A stretch of DNA of 64,000 nucleotides from CAZMVY01 sp964653435 (GCA_964653435.1 CAZZFA010000004.1:1-64000), one strand, 5' to 3'; counted from the first letter of the stretch, positions 26,741-35,907 are shown. Numbers and translations: made by a program. Notes: generated from the sequence alone by a model not told the origin.

Positions 26741-28053
26741 TCGGGAACCGCAACAAGTCGACGCGCCACAGCGGCGTGCAGACGGTACTTCTCGGCCGGG
26801 ACCCGCACCATCGAATCGCTGTGCGGGCGAACGTCGTAGCTCGCCGGCATGCTGGTCCCGGTAAGCGATGCGCCGGGCATCGGCGACAAGCGGCCAATCA
26901 GGAGCTGCTGCTGTGCCCAGATCGGAGCGTCACAGAGCTGGTCTCCAGAGTGATCATGCAGCTATCCCATGGTTCAGCAGCGAAAGCACTCGATCTGTAT
27001 CTGTCGCTGCCCACGGGTGTGTGGGCTGCCGATATGGAGGCGGCGTTCGATTTGTCTCTTCTCGATGCCGCCATCGTAGTCATCCTGATCGCCGCACATT
27101 TGAATCGCGCGATCATGCCCAACAGGGTGATCATCGGCCACATCAGGAACGCCCAGAACGGAATTACGATCCCGGCAGACTGCCTTGGCGTTCTCACACG
27201 TCTCCACGCAGACGACCCGACATACGCCATACCCGGCCTCGGCGGGGCCCCCTCTCATGTCAATTCAGGGGTGAGCCCCGCCCAGGACGCCCTCGAGCTA
27301 ACCCGTCGCGCGTGCACGCCGGTGGAAGATTCTGTGCTTGGCATTGGTCAGCTCCTGCGAATGACCATCACCGATGTGCCTGACCTAGGCTCTTTGCTCG
27401 AGGCTCGAAGCGATGACCCAGAGCCGACCTTGGAGGTCGCGCAATCTTCTGAGTGCGGTACCGTTACGACCGCGCATGACATACTAGATAGTGTTCTCGT
27501 TCGCATCTCCCCCCGTGCACTGGCCGGTCAGTTCGCTCAGCCAGTGTCCCGGGCACAGTCGCTGCACGTGTTCAGCGATCTTACCGTCACATCCTATGAC
27601 GACTTTCTCGCCGCGCTGTGGCCCTTCTACGTTCGACTGCTGGTCGGGACGGGTTCCGGCAACGCCAGCCCTCACGATGCGATCGTGCAGTCCGACTGCC
27701 TCGTTCTCCTCGACCAGGCCTACGCCGACGATGGCGGACTGAAGGCGGCCTGGGCCGAGGCTCGCGACGGCCTTCACGGCGGCCTCCCCTCGGTCGCCGC
27801 GAAGCTGGCTCAGCAGTTCATCAAGAATCAGCAGGCCACGCATGTGACCAGTGTGATTTGTGATGCGCTCAAGGTACGCAGCTGGACGGAGCGCGTCGCG
27901 ATCATGCGGGATCTGATGGCCCGTCTGGCCGTTCACATTCGCGACGATGCCGACTTGACTGCCGCCGAGAAGTTCGTGGAGCACGTCGAGTGGATTGCGC
28001 GGACTTACATCCACTCGCTGGACAGTATTCGGACGAGGTGTAACGCATTGTAG
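26737..28053 (+). CDS. Uncharacterised protein; C-terminal domain possibly shared with downstream paralogues
   Basis: Up to 438 aa from a TTG that overlaps the previous stop; later starts cannot be excluded because the first ~60 residues are Arg/His-rich and look atypical. I recognise no named family. The last ~100 residues (GGLPSVAAKLAQQF through WTERVAIMRDLMARL to YIHSL) align by eye with the C-termini of the genes at 28071, 28691 and 29360, suggesting a common module here fused to a longer N-terminal region. There are no membrane segments or catalytic motifs I can name. Confidence 0.6.
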   Translation: MIGNRNKSTRHSGVQTVLLGRDPHHRIAVRANVVARRHAGPGKRCAGHRRQAANQELLLCPDRSVTELVSRVIMQLSHGSAAKALDLYLSLPTGVWAADMEAAFDLSLLDAAIVVILIAAHLNRAIMPNRVIIGHIRNAQNGITIPADCLGVLTRLHADDPTYAIPGLGGAPSHVNSGVSPAQDALELTRRACTPVEDSVLGIGQLLRMTITDVPDLGSLLEARSDDPEPTLEVAQSSECGTVTTAHDILDSVLVRISPRALAGQFAQPVSRAQSLHVFSDLTVTSYDDFLAALWPFYVRLLVGTGSGNASPHDAIVQSDCLVLLDQAYADDGGLKAAWAEARDGLHGGLPSVAAKLAQQFIKNQQATHVTSVICDALKVRSWTERVAIMRDLMARLAVHIRDDADLTAAEKFVEHVEWIARTYIHSLDSIRTRCNAL

Positions 28054-28070
28054 AAAGGAGAACTGTACAC

Positions 28071-28637
28071 ATGGACATGTCTATTCCGCAACTGATTCAT
28101 GCCCTCCAACCGCGAACCGTAGCCAGCGAAGTCACCAGGGCAATCGACCGGAGGGCGATGCAGTCTCCGAGCGATTTCGAGAAGCTCAGGACCTTCAATG
28201 GCTATCGCGAGGAACTCGGGCGACACTACAGCCACGTCTACGGACAACCTCTTTCTGCCGCTGAAGCCGAGGGAAGAGGGGAGAGAATCGTGGACCGGGA
28301 GTACCACGAGCGCGGCGGCAATATAGTCAGCGCCTACCAGGACGCCGTCGAATCGACCAACGGCGGACTGCTCGCCCACCGGCAGATGATCACGGAGGCC
28401 ATCAAGGGCGAGGCGACTGAGTTTTACGTGCAGGGAGTGTTTTCGCATTTCTATGATCGCGCCTCCTGGGAGGCGCGTATCGAAGCTGTCAAGGCGTTCA
28501 TCGCTTACTGTGGACACGAGCTGACCGGCCTCATCGATCCCGATCACGTTGAACGTCACGCCCATGACTTCCAGGAGCTTGTGCGGGCCTACGTCGCTGC
28601 GCTGCATCGCAACGCAGCGCTCTTCCGTCGTCTGTAA
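28071..28637 (+). CDS. Small paralogue family protein A
   Basis: A 188-aa protein with AAGGAG upstream of its ATG. The N-terminus contains IPQLIHALQP, part of an L-x2-L-x3-L-x-P pattern also present in the genes at 29360 and 33260. The C-terminus has GGLLAHRQMI, then WEARIEAVKAFIAYCGH and FQELVRAYVAAL, matching family members at corresponding positions. The function is unknown; the proteins are soluble, helical and lack recognisable active-site motifs. Confidence 0.68.
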   Translation: MDMSIPQLIHALQPRTVASEVTRAIDRRAMQSPSDFEKLRTFNGYREELGRHYSHVYGQPLSAAEAEGRGERIVDREYHERGGNIVSAYQDAVESTNGGLLAHRQMITEAIKGEATEFYVQGVFSHFYDRASWEARIEAVKAFIAYCGHELTGLIDPDHVERHAHDFQELVRAYVAALHRNAALFRRL

Positions 28638-28690
28638 CAGCAAAGGTCAGGCGACCCATCGCGGCACGTCAACGACAGCAGGAGATGGAT

Positions 28691-29347
28691 ATGGACGACA
28701 GACTGTCCGATGAATCCCTCGATCAAATCGATCCCGAGCTGGTGTGGGCCACCTACGCCCAGAAGGGCCGTGGCCTCCTCGCCACCATTCAATTCGACCC
28801 GCCGAGCGGCACCTCGCAGTCTGCCGTTCGCCAGTGGGTGGTGAACATCTGGCTGAAAGCCCGCAGGATCTTCGGCGATCCATTTCCAGTTTCGCGGAGC
28901 ACGCCCCTGGAGACGTGGCAGACGTGCTCGGAGATGCTGGATCGTGCATGGGGCTATACAGAGGAAACGCTCACGGACCTGTCGCGTGGATCCTCAGCGG
29001 ACCATTATCGTCTTCTCACGGATCTCATTCTGACAATGGCCCACCAGAACGCACGATTGGATCTGGAGTCGCGTATCGGCTGCTGGATGTACGAGATGCC
29101 TCCCGAGCAGAAGCTGAAGGCGGCTGATGTCTATCTCCGTCGCTTTGGACACTACCTGCCAGAAGTCCTGACTATCGGCAAGACGCGGCTGTTTTACTGT
29201 CGATTCGAAGAGACCCTCAAGCAGCATCCGGCGTTTGTGGACCGGTTTGATCTTGAAGAACGGAACTGCATGCATCGTGAGTCGCTGCACGAATCGGACC
29301 ACCGTGGCACCCGACGTGCTCGGTCTCACACATGGAACGCAAAGTAA
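28691..29347 (+). CDS. Small paralogue family protein B
   Basis: A 218-aa protein. AGGAG six bases before the ATG at 28691 favours this start over an ATG six bases earlier. It shares with the gene at 29360 the pattern RI-x2-CW, E-x-KL-x-A-x-x-YL-x-R-x-GH-x-LP and RF-x-E-x-LK-x-H, so the two are clearly homologous in their last ~100 residues. The N-terminal DESLDQIDPEL is a weaker version of the family start motif. A basic tail of about 30 residues is specific to this copy. Function unknown. Confidence 0.7.
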   Translation: MDDRLSDESLDQIDPELVWATYAQKGRGLLATIQFDPPSGTSQSAVRQWVVNIWLKARRIFGDPFPVSRSTPLETWQTCSEMLDRAWGYTEETLTDLSRGSSADHYRLLTDLILTMAHQNARLDLESRIGCWMYEMPPEQKLKAADVYLRRFGHYLPEVLTIGKTRLFYCRFEETLKQHPAFVDRFDLEERNCMHRESLHESDHRGTRRARSHTWNAK

Positions 29348-29359
29348 GGAGGATTGCAG

Positions 29360-29938
29360 ATGAACGCGACACTGGAGGACCTTCTCGATGTGCTCAACCC
29401 CGACACGATGATCTTCGAGATCGAGCGTCGTAGCCAGCAGACACTCGGCCAGGTGAACTGGCCGGATGAGCCGTTTTCGGGGCCGGAGGATTTCATGACG
29501 TTTCTCATCCAAGTCATGAGAGCGGGTGAGCGGCACATGCTCAACCTGCCCGAGGCCACGGGCGGCCACGATGGCCACTACCGCAGCATGTGCCGCAGCC
29601 TGCTCGATGAGATCTACGGCCCGAGCGGCTTACGCACGGCCTTTGACTTCGCGGTTTCCGGGGAGAACGGCGGGCTCTATAACGTGGTCTCGCAACTCCT
29701 CGGCCGGATGGCCGGCACGTACGCCGGCAATGAGATCGAAGGCCGCATCAACGCATGCTGGAACTCCCTCAGCCACGAGGAGAAACTCGCCGCGCCGGAC
29801 GAGTATCTTGCCCGCTACGGCCATCTGCTGCCCCCCGAGTTGGTCGAGGGCAGCGCGCCCGTCGTCCGCGCCCGCTTTCCCGAGATGCTCAAGAACCATG
29901 TCCGTCTGCTCAAGGACCTGGCGCGGGTTGGGCGGTGA
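29360..29938 (+). CDS. Small paralogue family protein C
   Basis: A 192-aa protein starting at the ATG that follows AAGGAGG by eight bases. It has LEDLLDVLNP at the N-terminus and EEKLAAPDEYLARYGHLLP with RFPEMLKNHVRLL at the C-terminus, homologous to the previous gene and more distantly to those at 28071 and 33260. No catalytic motif is visible. The tight arrangement of the copies suggests tandem duplication followed by divergence, perhaps to form a hetero-oligomer. That is inference. Confidence 0.7.
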   Translation: MNATLEDLLDVLNPDTMIFEIERRSQQTLGQVNWPDEPFSGPEDFMTFLIQVMRAGERHMLNLPEATGGHDGHYRSMCRSLLDEIYGPSGLRTAFDFAVSGENGGLYNVVSQLLGRMAGTYAGNEIEGRINACWNSLSHEEKLAAPDEYLARYGHLLPPELVEGSAPVVRARFPEMLKNHVRLLKDLARVGR

Positions 29939-30100
29939 TACACCGCAGCCTGGAGTTTGGAGAGCTTTACAGGGCTTGTCGGTAGCGAATTCTGTCGGGC
30001 GAAGATGAAATCGCGCGTCCATAACGACCGCACTCCATATGGCCAGCAGGTCGCCGGCCTTTGGCTACAGCGGCGTCAAGTGGCCGCAGAAAGGAGAAGC

Positions 30101-30463
30101 ATGAGCAAGTACTATGACAAGTGTGGAGGGCCTGAGCCCCTTCTCCCCAAGAAGGGTCCCTTCGGGCTCGGACGGGCGATGGAGCCGTACAAGTGTATCG
30201 AGCCGGACTGCTTGGGACATCTGAATCCGCGCGAGCGCTGCATACCTCTGCCGACTCGCTGCAAAGCCATAGGCTGTCCTGGGCATAAGTCTCCCTTCGA
30301 GAAGTGCCATGAGCCGATCTTCCCCATTCACTGCTCGGAGATGGGGTGCCCCGGCCATTCTCGTTTTGGCGAGAAGTGTTGGCGTCTGAAAACGTACTGC
30401 GGTGCCCGAGGCTGTCCAGGGCATGAACCGCCGTTCACGGAGTGCTTCCCGTTCGATCCGTGA
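30101..30463 (+). CDS. Cysteine-rich protein with four C-x4-C-x2-H-x6-C repeats
   Basis: A 120-aa protein. AAAGGAGAAGC directly precedes the ATG at 30101; an upstream in-frame start gives a non-protein-like extension. The sequence holds four tandem motifs of identical spacing C-x4-C-x2-H-x6-C: CIEPDCLGH..., CKAIGCPGH..., CSEMGCPGH... and CGARGCPGH..., spaced about 20 to 22 residues apart. Four ligands per unit suggest four small zinc-binding (CCHC) modules, which differ in spacing from the classic zinc knuckle. I do not know a family with this arrangement. Position just before a VirD4-like ATPase gene suggests a nucleic-acid or protein adaptor, but this is inference. Confidence 0.72.
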   Translation: MSKYYDKCGGPEPLLPKKGPFGLGRAMEPYKCIEPDCLGHLNPRERCIPLPTRCKAIGCPGHKSPFEKCHEPIFPIHCSEMGCPGHSRFGEKCWRLKTYCGARGCPGHEPPFTECFPFDP

Positions 30464-30525
30464 GGGAACCGGTATTACTTTGGTGTCACCAGCAACATCA
30501 AAGCGATCATCACAGACCACGTAAT

Positions 30526-30583
30526 GCGACGCAGGCCTCGCGACCCCGCATGTGGATTCGCAGCCTGCGTCGCTCCTTTCTCG
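30526..30583 (+). terminator. Long hairpin between the CCHC gene and the VirD4-like gene
   Basis: GCGACGCAGGC (30526-30536) is the perfect inverse complement of GCCTGCGTCGC (30563-30573), and the loop contains a second short pairing (GCGA/TCGC). The 3' arm is followed by TCCTTTCTC, a weak pyrimidine run. It may be a terminator or an attenuator that lowers expression of the following ATPase gene. The rest of the 296-base gap (30464-30759) shows no gene I can support. Confidence 0.45.
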
Positions 30584-30759
30584 GGAGGTGTGAGCAGGTC
30601 AGCATGTACACGATGATTCTCTCGATGTGGTTCATCCTGATGGCGTCTGACCAGCCAGGCATGAGCCGGCATATGGCCACATCGACTGGATGGTGCCGGA
30701 TAACAGCCACCGCGTGTCCATCCAAAGTGCAAGGCTGAAAGAAAGGGAGGACCCAATCG

Positions 30760-33273
30760 ATGAGTAACGTGTCCGTGGAGCAGATTCTGCTTGCTCGCGC
30801 CCAGCCGCACGTGCTCGCCGCCCGCGAGCAGATGATCCTTGCCATTGAAGCACCAAAGGGCTGTTCGGGAGAGGTTGTGCGTCATCCGGTTTCATTGGAG
30901 CCGCCCTTCCGCCCTGTCCTGAGCGGCAACACATCAAGCCTTGTGCCTGAGGAGCACTACGTTCTGGAAGTTCCACCGCAAGAGAGTGCGCTCGTTCGTG
31001 CGCGCCTCTGGGTCTGTATCGAGCAGCCCTGCGAATGGAACAGGAGCGAGCTGTTCCTGAAAGGTCTCTCTCAGGTGCGACAGCGAGTGACGATGAACAT
31101 CTTCGGCAATAAGGATGGGATAGTGCAGCAGGTCGTGTGCCACGGAGAGGACCTGCCCGTGCTCGATTCGGCATTCAAGGGGTACTTCGAGCACTCCGCT
31201 ATCTCCATCGCCGGTCGCGATGACCCATTGGCCCTGATACCCGGTGAGCAATGGGCCCATGCGCTCTTTCTGGATGCCTACCCATATCCCCTCTACTCCA
31301 ACCGACTGACTTCAATGCGAGAGCTCCGGCAGAGTCCCTATGCGACGCTGTTCGCTTCTCTTGCACAGCTCGAGCCACCGGCCCTGGGCATTTTCCAGGT
31401 CGTGTTTCAACCGGTGTCGCCTGAGCATGACTGGGGAGGCAATATCCGTGCTCTGACCGACATCGAATTCAAGCTGAAGCGACTGATCGGCTACAGCGGC
31501 TTCGATCGGTATGCGGAACAGCCTCCGTCCGGCGACCGGCATCAGATGGCCATGGAGATCGAGACGAAAGCCCACAACGACAAGCCCATTTATGCTGTGG
31601 CTCTGCGTATTGCCGCGGTCAATGCCGGTGATCGGGCGGGACACATCTTGCGGTCTCTCGCCGTAGTGACCGGTGGAATCCAGCACGGCGGCCGGCCACT
31701 CCGGTTCATCACCGCGGAAGACTATCGGGGCCACATCGATCCGGTCGGGCTACGGCGCATGTTCGTTCTGGGCACTACCTACCGGCCCGGCTTCTTGCTG
31801 AACAGCGAAGAGCTGACAACTCTCTTTCATGTGCCGCCACCGGAAGTATTCGCACACATCAAGACCATCGTCAACCCACTCGAGGCACTACCCATACCGG
31901 AAGCCCTCCGGGCCGGGAGCCCGATCGGATTCTGTCCCTATGCCGGCGAGTCCATTCCCATATGCATCCCGAACGAGGAGGAAGCGGAAGGGCACATTCA
32001 CGTGATCGGCAGTAGCAGAACCGGCAAGTCGACGCTGCTGCTGCACCGGATTCTGTACCATATCAGGCACCACTATGGTGTTGCGGTGTTTGATCCGCAT
32101 GGGACTCTCATTCGTGACCTGCTGTGCGTGATCCCTCCCGAGGAGATGGATCGGATAATCTACTTCGACCCAGGCGACCCACACCGGACGCCTTGTTACA
32201 ACCTGTTCGCCTGCGGGGTCAAGGTTGGCCCAGGACGCGTGACGGAGGATGTCGTGTGCAGTTTCAAGAGCTTCATCGATGGCTGGGGTGATCGTCTCGA
32301 GCACCTCCTGCGGCATGCCCTCTTCGGTGTCCTGCATTTGCCGAACAGTAATCTCCGAGATGTGGCCGACGTACTGCGCAAGAAGTCCAAGGCCAGTCGC
32401 CGTATTCGCGAGCAACTGCGCGGTGCCCTCGGCAATGATGTGGCCCAGGCGTTCTGGGAAGAGGATTTTGAAAACTACCAGCCAGCGGACCTTTTGCCCC
32501 CAGCCCACAAATTGTCGAAGCTGCTCGTTTCCGACACCGTCGGCCGCATGCTCTCCCAGGAGCAGTCCCGGTTCAATCTGCGAGACATCATGGATAGCCG
32601 CAAAGTCCTTCTGATCGACTTGTCGAGTCTCGGTTCGGACGAGCGCAATGTGCTGGGTAGCCTGCTGCTGTCTTTGCTGCACCTGACTGCCCTCGGCCGC
32701 AAGGGGGATGGAACGGATGCGCCTTTTCGCGTCTACTGCGATGAGGCTCACCGTCTGCTGACGGACGCCATGGAAGACGCGCTCAACGAGTCGCTCAAGT
32801 TCGGCCTGGTAATGACATTGGCTCACCAGCAGCTGGCGCAACTTACCCAAAAGAAGACGCATGCGTTGGCCAGCGTCGGTGCGAGCATCATTTTCCGGGT
32901 GATACAGCCGGATGCGCAATACCTAGCGAAGACGCTTCAAGGCAAGGTCAGTGCCGATATCCTGGAGACTCTGGACAATCGTGAGGTGGTGGTTCGTGTT
33001 GGCAACCAAGTTGTGCGCGGCCGCACCTATCCTCCCGCCTATCAGAAGGACCCTTCAGTGCGGGACAAGATCCTGGTGCGGTCACGAGAGCTCTACTACC
33101 GTCCGGCAGCGGTGGTGGACGCTGAGATCCGCGCACGCCGCAACCGGTGGGCCGATCCCGGACAGCAGGGTACCGGGGCAGGATCATCACCTGCCTCCTC
33201 CAGTGTGACCGCAGAATCTGCCAGTACACCGAACGACCAAGGGAACGAGGTGTTCACGTATGAGAGCTTCTGA
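30760..33273 (+). CDS. VirD4/TraD-like coupling ATPase (conjugative transfer family)
   Basis: An 837-aa protein with GGGAGGA before the ATG. The N-terminal ~400 residues have no recognised domain. The C-terminal half is a HerA/FtsK-type ATPase: Walker A GSSRTGKST near residue 420, a strand GVAVFDPHG after it, KVLLIDLSSLG near 625, and Walker B VYCDEAHRLL near 655, followed by LAHQQLAQL. This arrangement is typical of type IV coupling proteins that pump DNA during conjugation. No relaxase or other type IV secretion genes are visible in the window, so the element may be mobilisable rather than self-transmissible, or the protein may serve another DNA-translocation role. The last 14 bases overlap the next gene. 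Confidence 0.85.
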   Translation: MSNVSVEQILLARAQPHVLAAREQMILAIEAPKGCSGEVVRHPVSLEPPFRPVLSGNTSSLVPEEHYVLEVPPQESALVRARLWVCIEQPCEWNRSELFLKGLSQVRQRVTMNIFGNKDGIVQQVVCHGEDLPVLDSAFKGYFEHSAISIAGRDDPLALIPGEQWAHALFLDAYPYPLYSNRLTSMRELRQSPYATLFASLAQLEPPALGIFQVVFQPVSPEHDWGGNIRALTDIEFKLKRLIGYSGFDRYAEQPPSGDRHQMAMEIETKAHNDKPIYAVALRIAAVNAGDRAGHILRSLAVVTGGIQHGGRPLRFITAEDYRGHIDPVGLRRMFVLGTTYRPGFLLNSEELTTLFHVPPPEVFAHIKTIVNPLEALPIPEALRAGSPIGFCPYAGESIPICIPNEEEAEGHIHVIGSSRTGKSTLLLHRILYHIRHHYGVAVFDPHGTLIRDLLCVIPPEEMDRIIYFDPGDPHRTPCYNLFACGVKVGPGRVTEDVVCSFKSFIDGWGDRLEHLLRHALFGVLHLPNSNLRDVADVLRKKSKASRRIREQLRGALGNDVAQAFWEEDFENYQPADLLPPAHKLSKLLVSDTVGRMLSQEQSRFNLRDIMDSRKVLLIDLSSLGSDERNVLGSLLLSLLHLTALGRKGDGTDAPFRVYCDEAHRLLTDAMEDALNESLKFGLVMTLAHQQLAQLTQKKTHALASVGASIIFRVIQPDAQYLAKTLQGKVSADILETLDNREVVVRVGNQVVRGRTYPPAYQKDPSVRDKILVRSRELYYRPAAVVDAEIRARRNRWADPGQQGTGAGSSPASSSVTAESASTPNDQGNEVFTYESF

Positions 33274-33868
33274 GCGGGATTCAGCTGGGGCGGACGAGGT
33301 GCTGCAGCGGCTTGTCGACATGCTGCAGCCGGGTCGGATCATGCGTATCATAGATGAGCCGGTCGACAAGGCGGCAGAGGTGTTCGCATGGCCGACCGAG
33401 TCGGCTGCCTCCCGCAACTTTGCACAAGTGCTCGCATCATTTCTGCAACACATATACCGGCACGCCTTCCCCGACGGCGAACAGCTCTCACCGTGGCGCG
33501 CCCATGATGAAGTCATCGCTTTGCTCCAGGCTGATGCACAAGACCCTATGGCGGGAGGGTACATTGGCGCCGCGCTGGATACCCGGGATGCCGAAGCGCC
33601 GCCTTGGTATGAACTGGGCGCGCGTATCACCGGGGCCATCAAGACGCGTCTGCGTCGGCAATACGTTCAGTGGGTCCTCGCCATGGAGATCGACCCCCGC
33701 GACTGGTCCATGCAGTGTGCCTTGACGGAGATCGTGATCGAGCGGATGCAGCAATACCTGCCCCCTGAGATCGCTGCGGGCCCGCCCGAGCGATGGGCGA
33801 GCCAGCTCAGCGGCCTGCTTGGCATGTACCTGGGCCTGCAGGACGAGGGGGGAGTACGGTTGATCTGA
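33260..33868 (+). CDS. Small paralogue family protein D
   Basis: A 202-aa protein whose ATG lies inside the end of the ATPase gene, after GAGGTG. Its start LQRLVDMLQPGRIM follows the same L-x2-L-x3-L-x-P pattern as the proteins encoded at 28071 and 29360. The C-terminal part, with DWSMQCALTEIVIERMQQYLPPEI and LLGMYLGL, aligns with the same module, more weakly. The coupling to the ATPase gene suggests that the family works with it. Function unknown. Confidence 0.68.
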   Translation: MRASERDSAGADEVLQRLVDMLQPGRIMRIIDEPVDKAAEVFAWPTESAASRNFAQVLASFLQHIYRHAFPDGEQLSPWRAHDEVIALLQADAQDPMAGGYIGAALDTRDAEAPPWYELGARITGAIKTRLRRQYVQWVLAMEIDPRDWSMQCALTEIVIERMQQYLPPEIAAGPPERWASQLSGLLGMYLGLQDEGGVRLI

Positions 33869-33947
33869 CGGGTCTGAAACGGAATCTCCATTTCTCCCGC
33901 TCTCCTGGCTGCAGGCCTGCTGTTCTTGGTGTGCAGCCGGGAGAGCC

Positions 33948-35069
33948 ATGGTGAGCCAAGCAGCACCAATCCCACCCACCCCCGAGCGGATCGCCCTGTT
34001 CCGCGCGTGCTTCTCGGGCTTGACGCATGTCCGCGGCACCTACAACCCCGCCACCGGCCGGGCCTTCCCCATCAAGGGACCCGTGACGGATGCCGTGATC
34101 CGCGACCATCTCCTCGGACTGCGACCGTACGGCGTTTACCTGCTCACCGGCAATGTGACCCGAGCGGTGGTGGCTGATTTCGATCAGGAGGATCCGACTC
34201 TGCCGTGTGATTTCGTCGCGCAGGCATCGCACTATGGCATTCCCAGTTATTTGGAGCGGTCGAAACGCAATTGGCACGTCTGGATCTTCCTCGATTCGGC
34301 CGGGGTCTCCGCAAGGAAGGCCCGGCGCGTGGCCCAGCTCATACTCGATGAGATCGGTGCGCCCGCCACCGAGCTCTTCCCCAAACAGGACTGTCTCAGC
34401 AGTACGATTCAATTCGGCAATTTCATTCACCTCCCTTTGTTCGGCCGTGCTCTGGCTCAGGGACGAACCACGTTTGTTGATGTCAAGAACGGCTTGCGGC
34501 CGTACCCCGACCAGTGGGCCGTATTGGCCCAGATCGTGCGGGTCCAAGAACATCAGCTGGACGAAATCATCGCGATCAACGAGCTCGACGAGCCTCACTC
34601 CATAGGGGTGACCACAACCAGCTCCGGTTTGCATAAAACCTTCGGCCTTCTGCCTTGTGCCCAGCGGATGCTCAGGGAGGGGGTAACCAGCCACCAACGA
34701 GTGGCCTGTTTTCGGCTGGCCGTCGCGATCAAGAAGAGTGGTATACCGCTCGACCTCGCCGTGGTGCTCCTGCGGGCCTGGGCCCTGAAGAACCGGCCCG
34801 AAAAAGGGCGGAGAATCATCACTGAGGCCGAGATCATCGAGCAGGCTAATGCAGCTTATGCCCGGCCGTACCGAGGCATCGGTTGTGAAGACGCGGCGAT
34901 CAGGCCTTTTTGCGATGCCAGCTGCCTTTTGCACCGCCGGCGCCCTCAATGCCGGAGGGTTTTGCCTGAGAGGACGCCTCCGCATCCGGCTGGCCGGACG
35001 CGAGGCTTGCCGGCGCAGGACAACTCGCGGGGGCAAGGGAGCCCAGGATCGACTTCGTCCTCTGGGTGA
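33948..35069 (+). CDS. TOTE-type archaeo-eukaryotic primase
   Basis: A 373-aa protein with GGGAGAG before the ATG. It shows the primase core: an acidic pair in AVVADFDQED (about residue 67), SKRNWHVWIFLD (about 102) and LFPKQD with FGNFIHLPLFG (about 143-166). This order matches AEP-type primases found in TOTE conflict systems and on plasmids. The C-terminus contains clustered cysteines (GCEDAAIRPFCDASC) that may bind zinc or an Fe-S cluster. Beyond these, the last ~50 residues are low-complexity and overlap the convergent neighbour by 170 bases. It likely primes element replication, given the adjacent replication-relaxation and integrase genes. Confidence 0.82.
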   Translation: MVSQAAPIPPTPERIALFRACFSGLTHVRGTYNPATGRAFPIKGPVTDAVIRDHLLGLRPYGVYLLTGNVTRAVVADFDQEDPTLPCDFVAQASHYGIPSYLERSKRNWHVWIFLDSAGVSARKARRVAQLILDEIGAPATELFPKQDCLSSTIQFGNFIHLPLFGRALAQGRTTFVDVKNGLRPYPDQWAVLAQIVRVQEHQLDEIIAINELDEPHSIGVTTTSSGLHKTFGLLPCAQRMLREGVTSHQRVACFRLAVAIKKSGIPLDLAVVLLRAWALKNRPEKGRRIITEAEIIEQANAAYARPYRGIGCEDAAIRPFCDASCLLHRRRPQCRRVLPERTPPHPAGRTRGLPAQDNSRGQGSPGSTSSSG

Positions 35070-35907
35070 GATCCCCACCTGCAGTCCAGATCGGGGCCCA
35101 CAGGCCCTCTCGCCGCATACGGGAATCTTCGGTCGCCCACACGAAGTCCGATGGCGGCGTCTGTCGGATGAGCTGACACAAGCCGGCAATGCGGGAGACG
35201 CCGCCGGCAACAAACAAGACACGGAAACCGATGAACGGCTTGTTGCCGGTCGCGAAACGCTGATAGTCCCCGCTGCGAAACCATGCCTGATACCGCAGGA
35301 TCTTGGATTGGACATCACGGTTGGGGCCACGGCCGCTGATCCGTGGCTGTGTTCCCATGTCTACCTCCAGGAAGAAAAGGAGCGTCTTGTCGACGCCCCG
35401 ATGCCGGATGGCGAAGACGCCATCGGGAACAAGGTCGGCCTGCCCGCTGATCGGCTTGTTCTCCAAGGATTGCGTGTCGGCCGGAACCGGCCGGTTCGTG
35501 CTGATTCGTGACGTCGCGAGATTCAGGGTTTCAAAGCCGCTGAAGTGGCGGGCCAGGAGAGTCAGTTGGGCCCACACCTCGCTTGCCACCTCGTCGTGTT
35601 CGGGGTGCTTCAGCCCGCGGACGGTGAGCTGTTCGGCCGTGATGTCGGCATCAATCAGGCCCAGGGCCTTCAGGCAAGTGACGCCGTTGGCCGACAGCGA
35701 CACCAGCTTTTCCGGGCGACCGCTGCCCCGACCGAGTCGGCTGGAGTCGGCCTCGATCAGTCCCTGCTCATGAAGAATCCTGAGTCGGTGTCGGGTAGCC
35801 GGACCGTTCCGCTCACACCGTATCGCCAGTTGTGTCGCTGTCAGCACCCGATGCTCGGCAATCGTCAGGAGCAGCTCATGATCACGTTCCGAGAGAACGA
35901 AGCCCAT
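34900..35907 (-). CDS. Replication-relaxation family protein (winged HTH)
   Basis: A 335-aa protein on the reverse strand. GGTGGAG lies six bases before the ATG at 35907; a GTG 12 bases upstream is less likely. The first ~75 residues form a winged helix-turn-helix (LSERDHELLLTIAEHRVLT, then RHRLRILHEQGLIE). The middle contains SGQADLVPDGVFAIRHRG and LLFFLEVDMGTQP, an acidic pattern like a PD-(D/E)xK remnant or the Replic_Relax domain. These proteins occur on plasmids and integrative elements and are linked to replication or mobilisation control. The 3' end overlaps the primase gene on the other strand by 170 bases. The C-terminal ~55 residues are low-complexity. Confidence 0.75.
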   Translation of the reverse strand: MGFVLSERDHELLLTIAEHRVLTATQLAIRCERNGPATRHRLRILHEQGLIEADSSRLGRGSGRPEKLVSLSANGVTCLKALGLIDADITAEQLTVRGLKHPEHDEVASEVWAQLTLLARHFSGFETLNLATSRISTNRPVPADTQSLENKPISGQADLVPDGVFAIRHRGVDKTLLFFLEVDMGTQPRISGRGPNRDVQSKILRYQAWFRSGDYQRFATGNKPFIGFRVLFVAGGVSRIAGLCQLIRQTPPSDFVWATEDSRMRREGLWAPIWTAGGDLTQRTKSILGSLAPASCPAPASLASGQPDAEASSQAKPSGIEGAGGAKGSWHRKKA

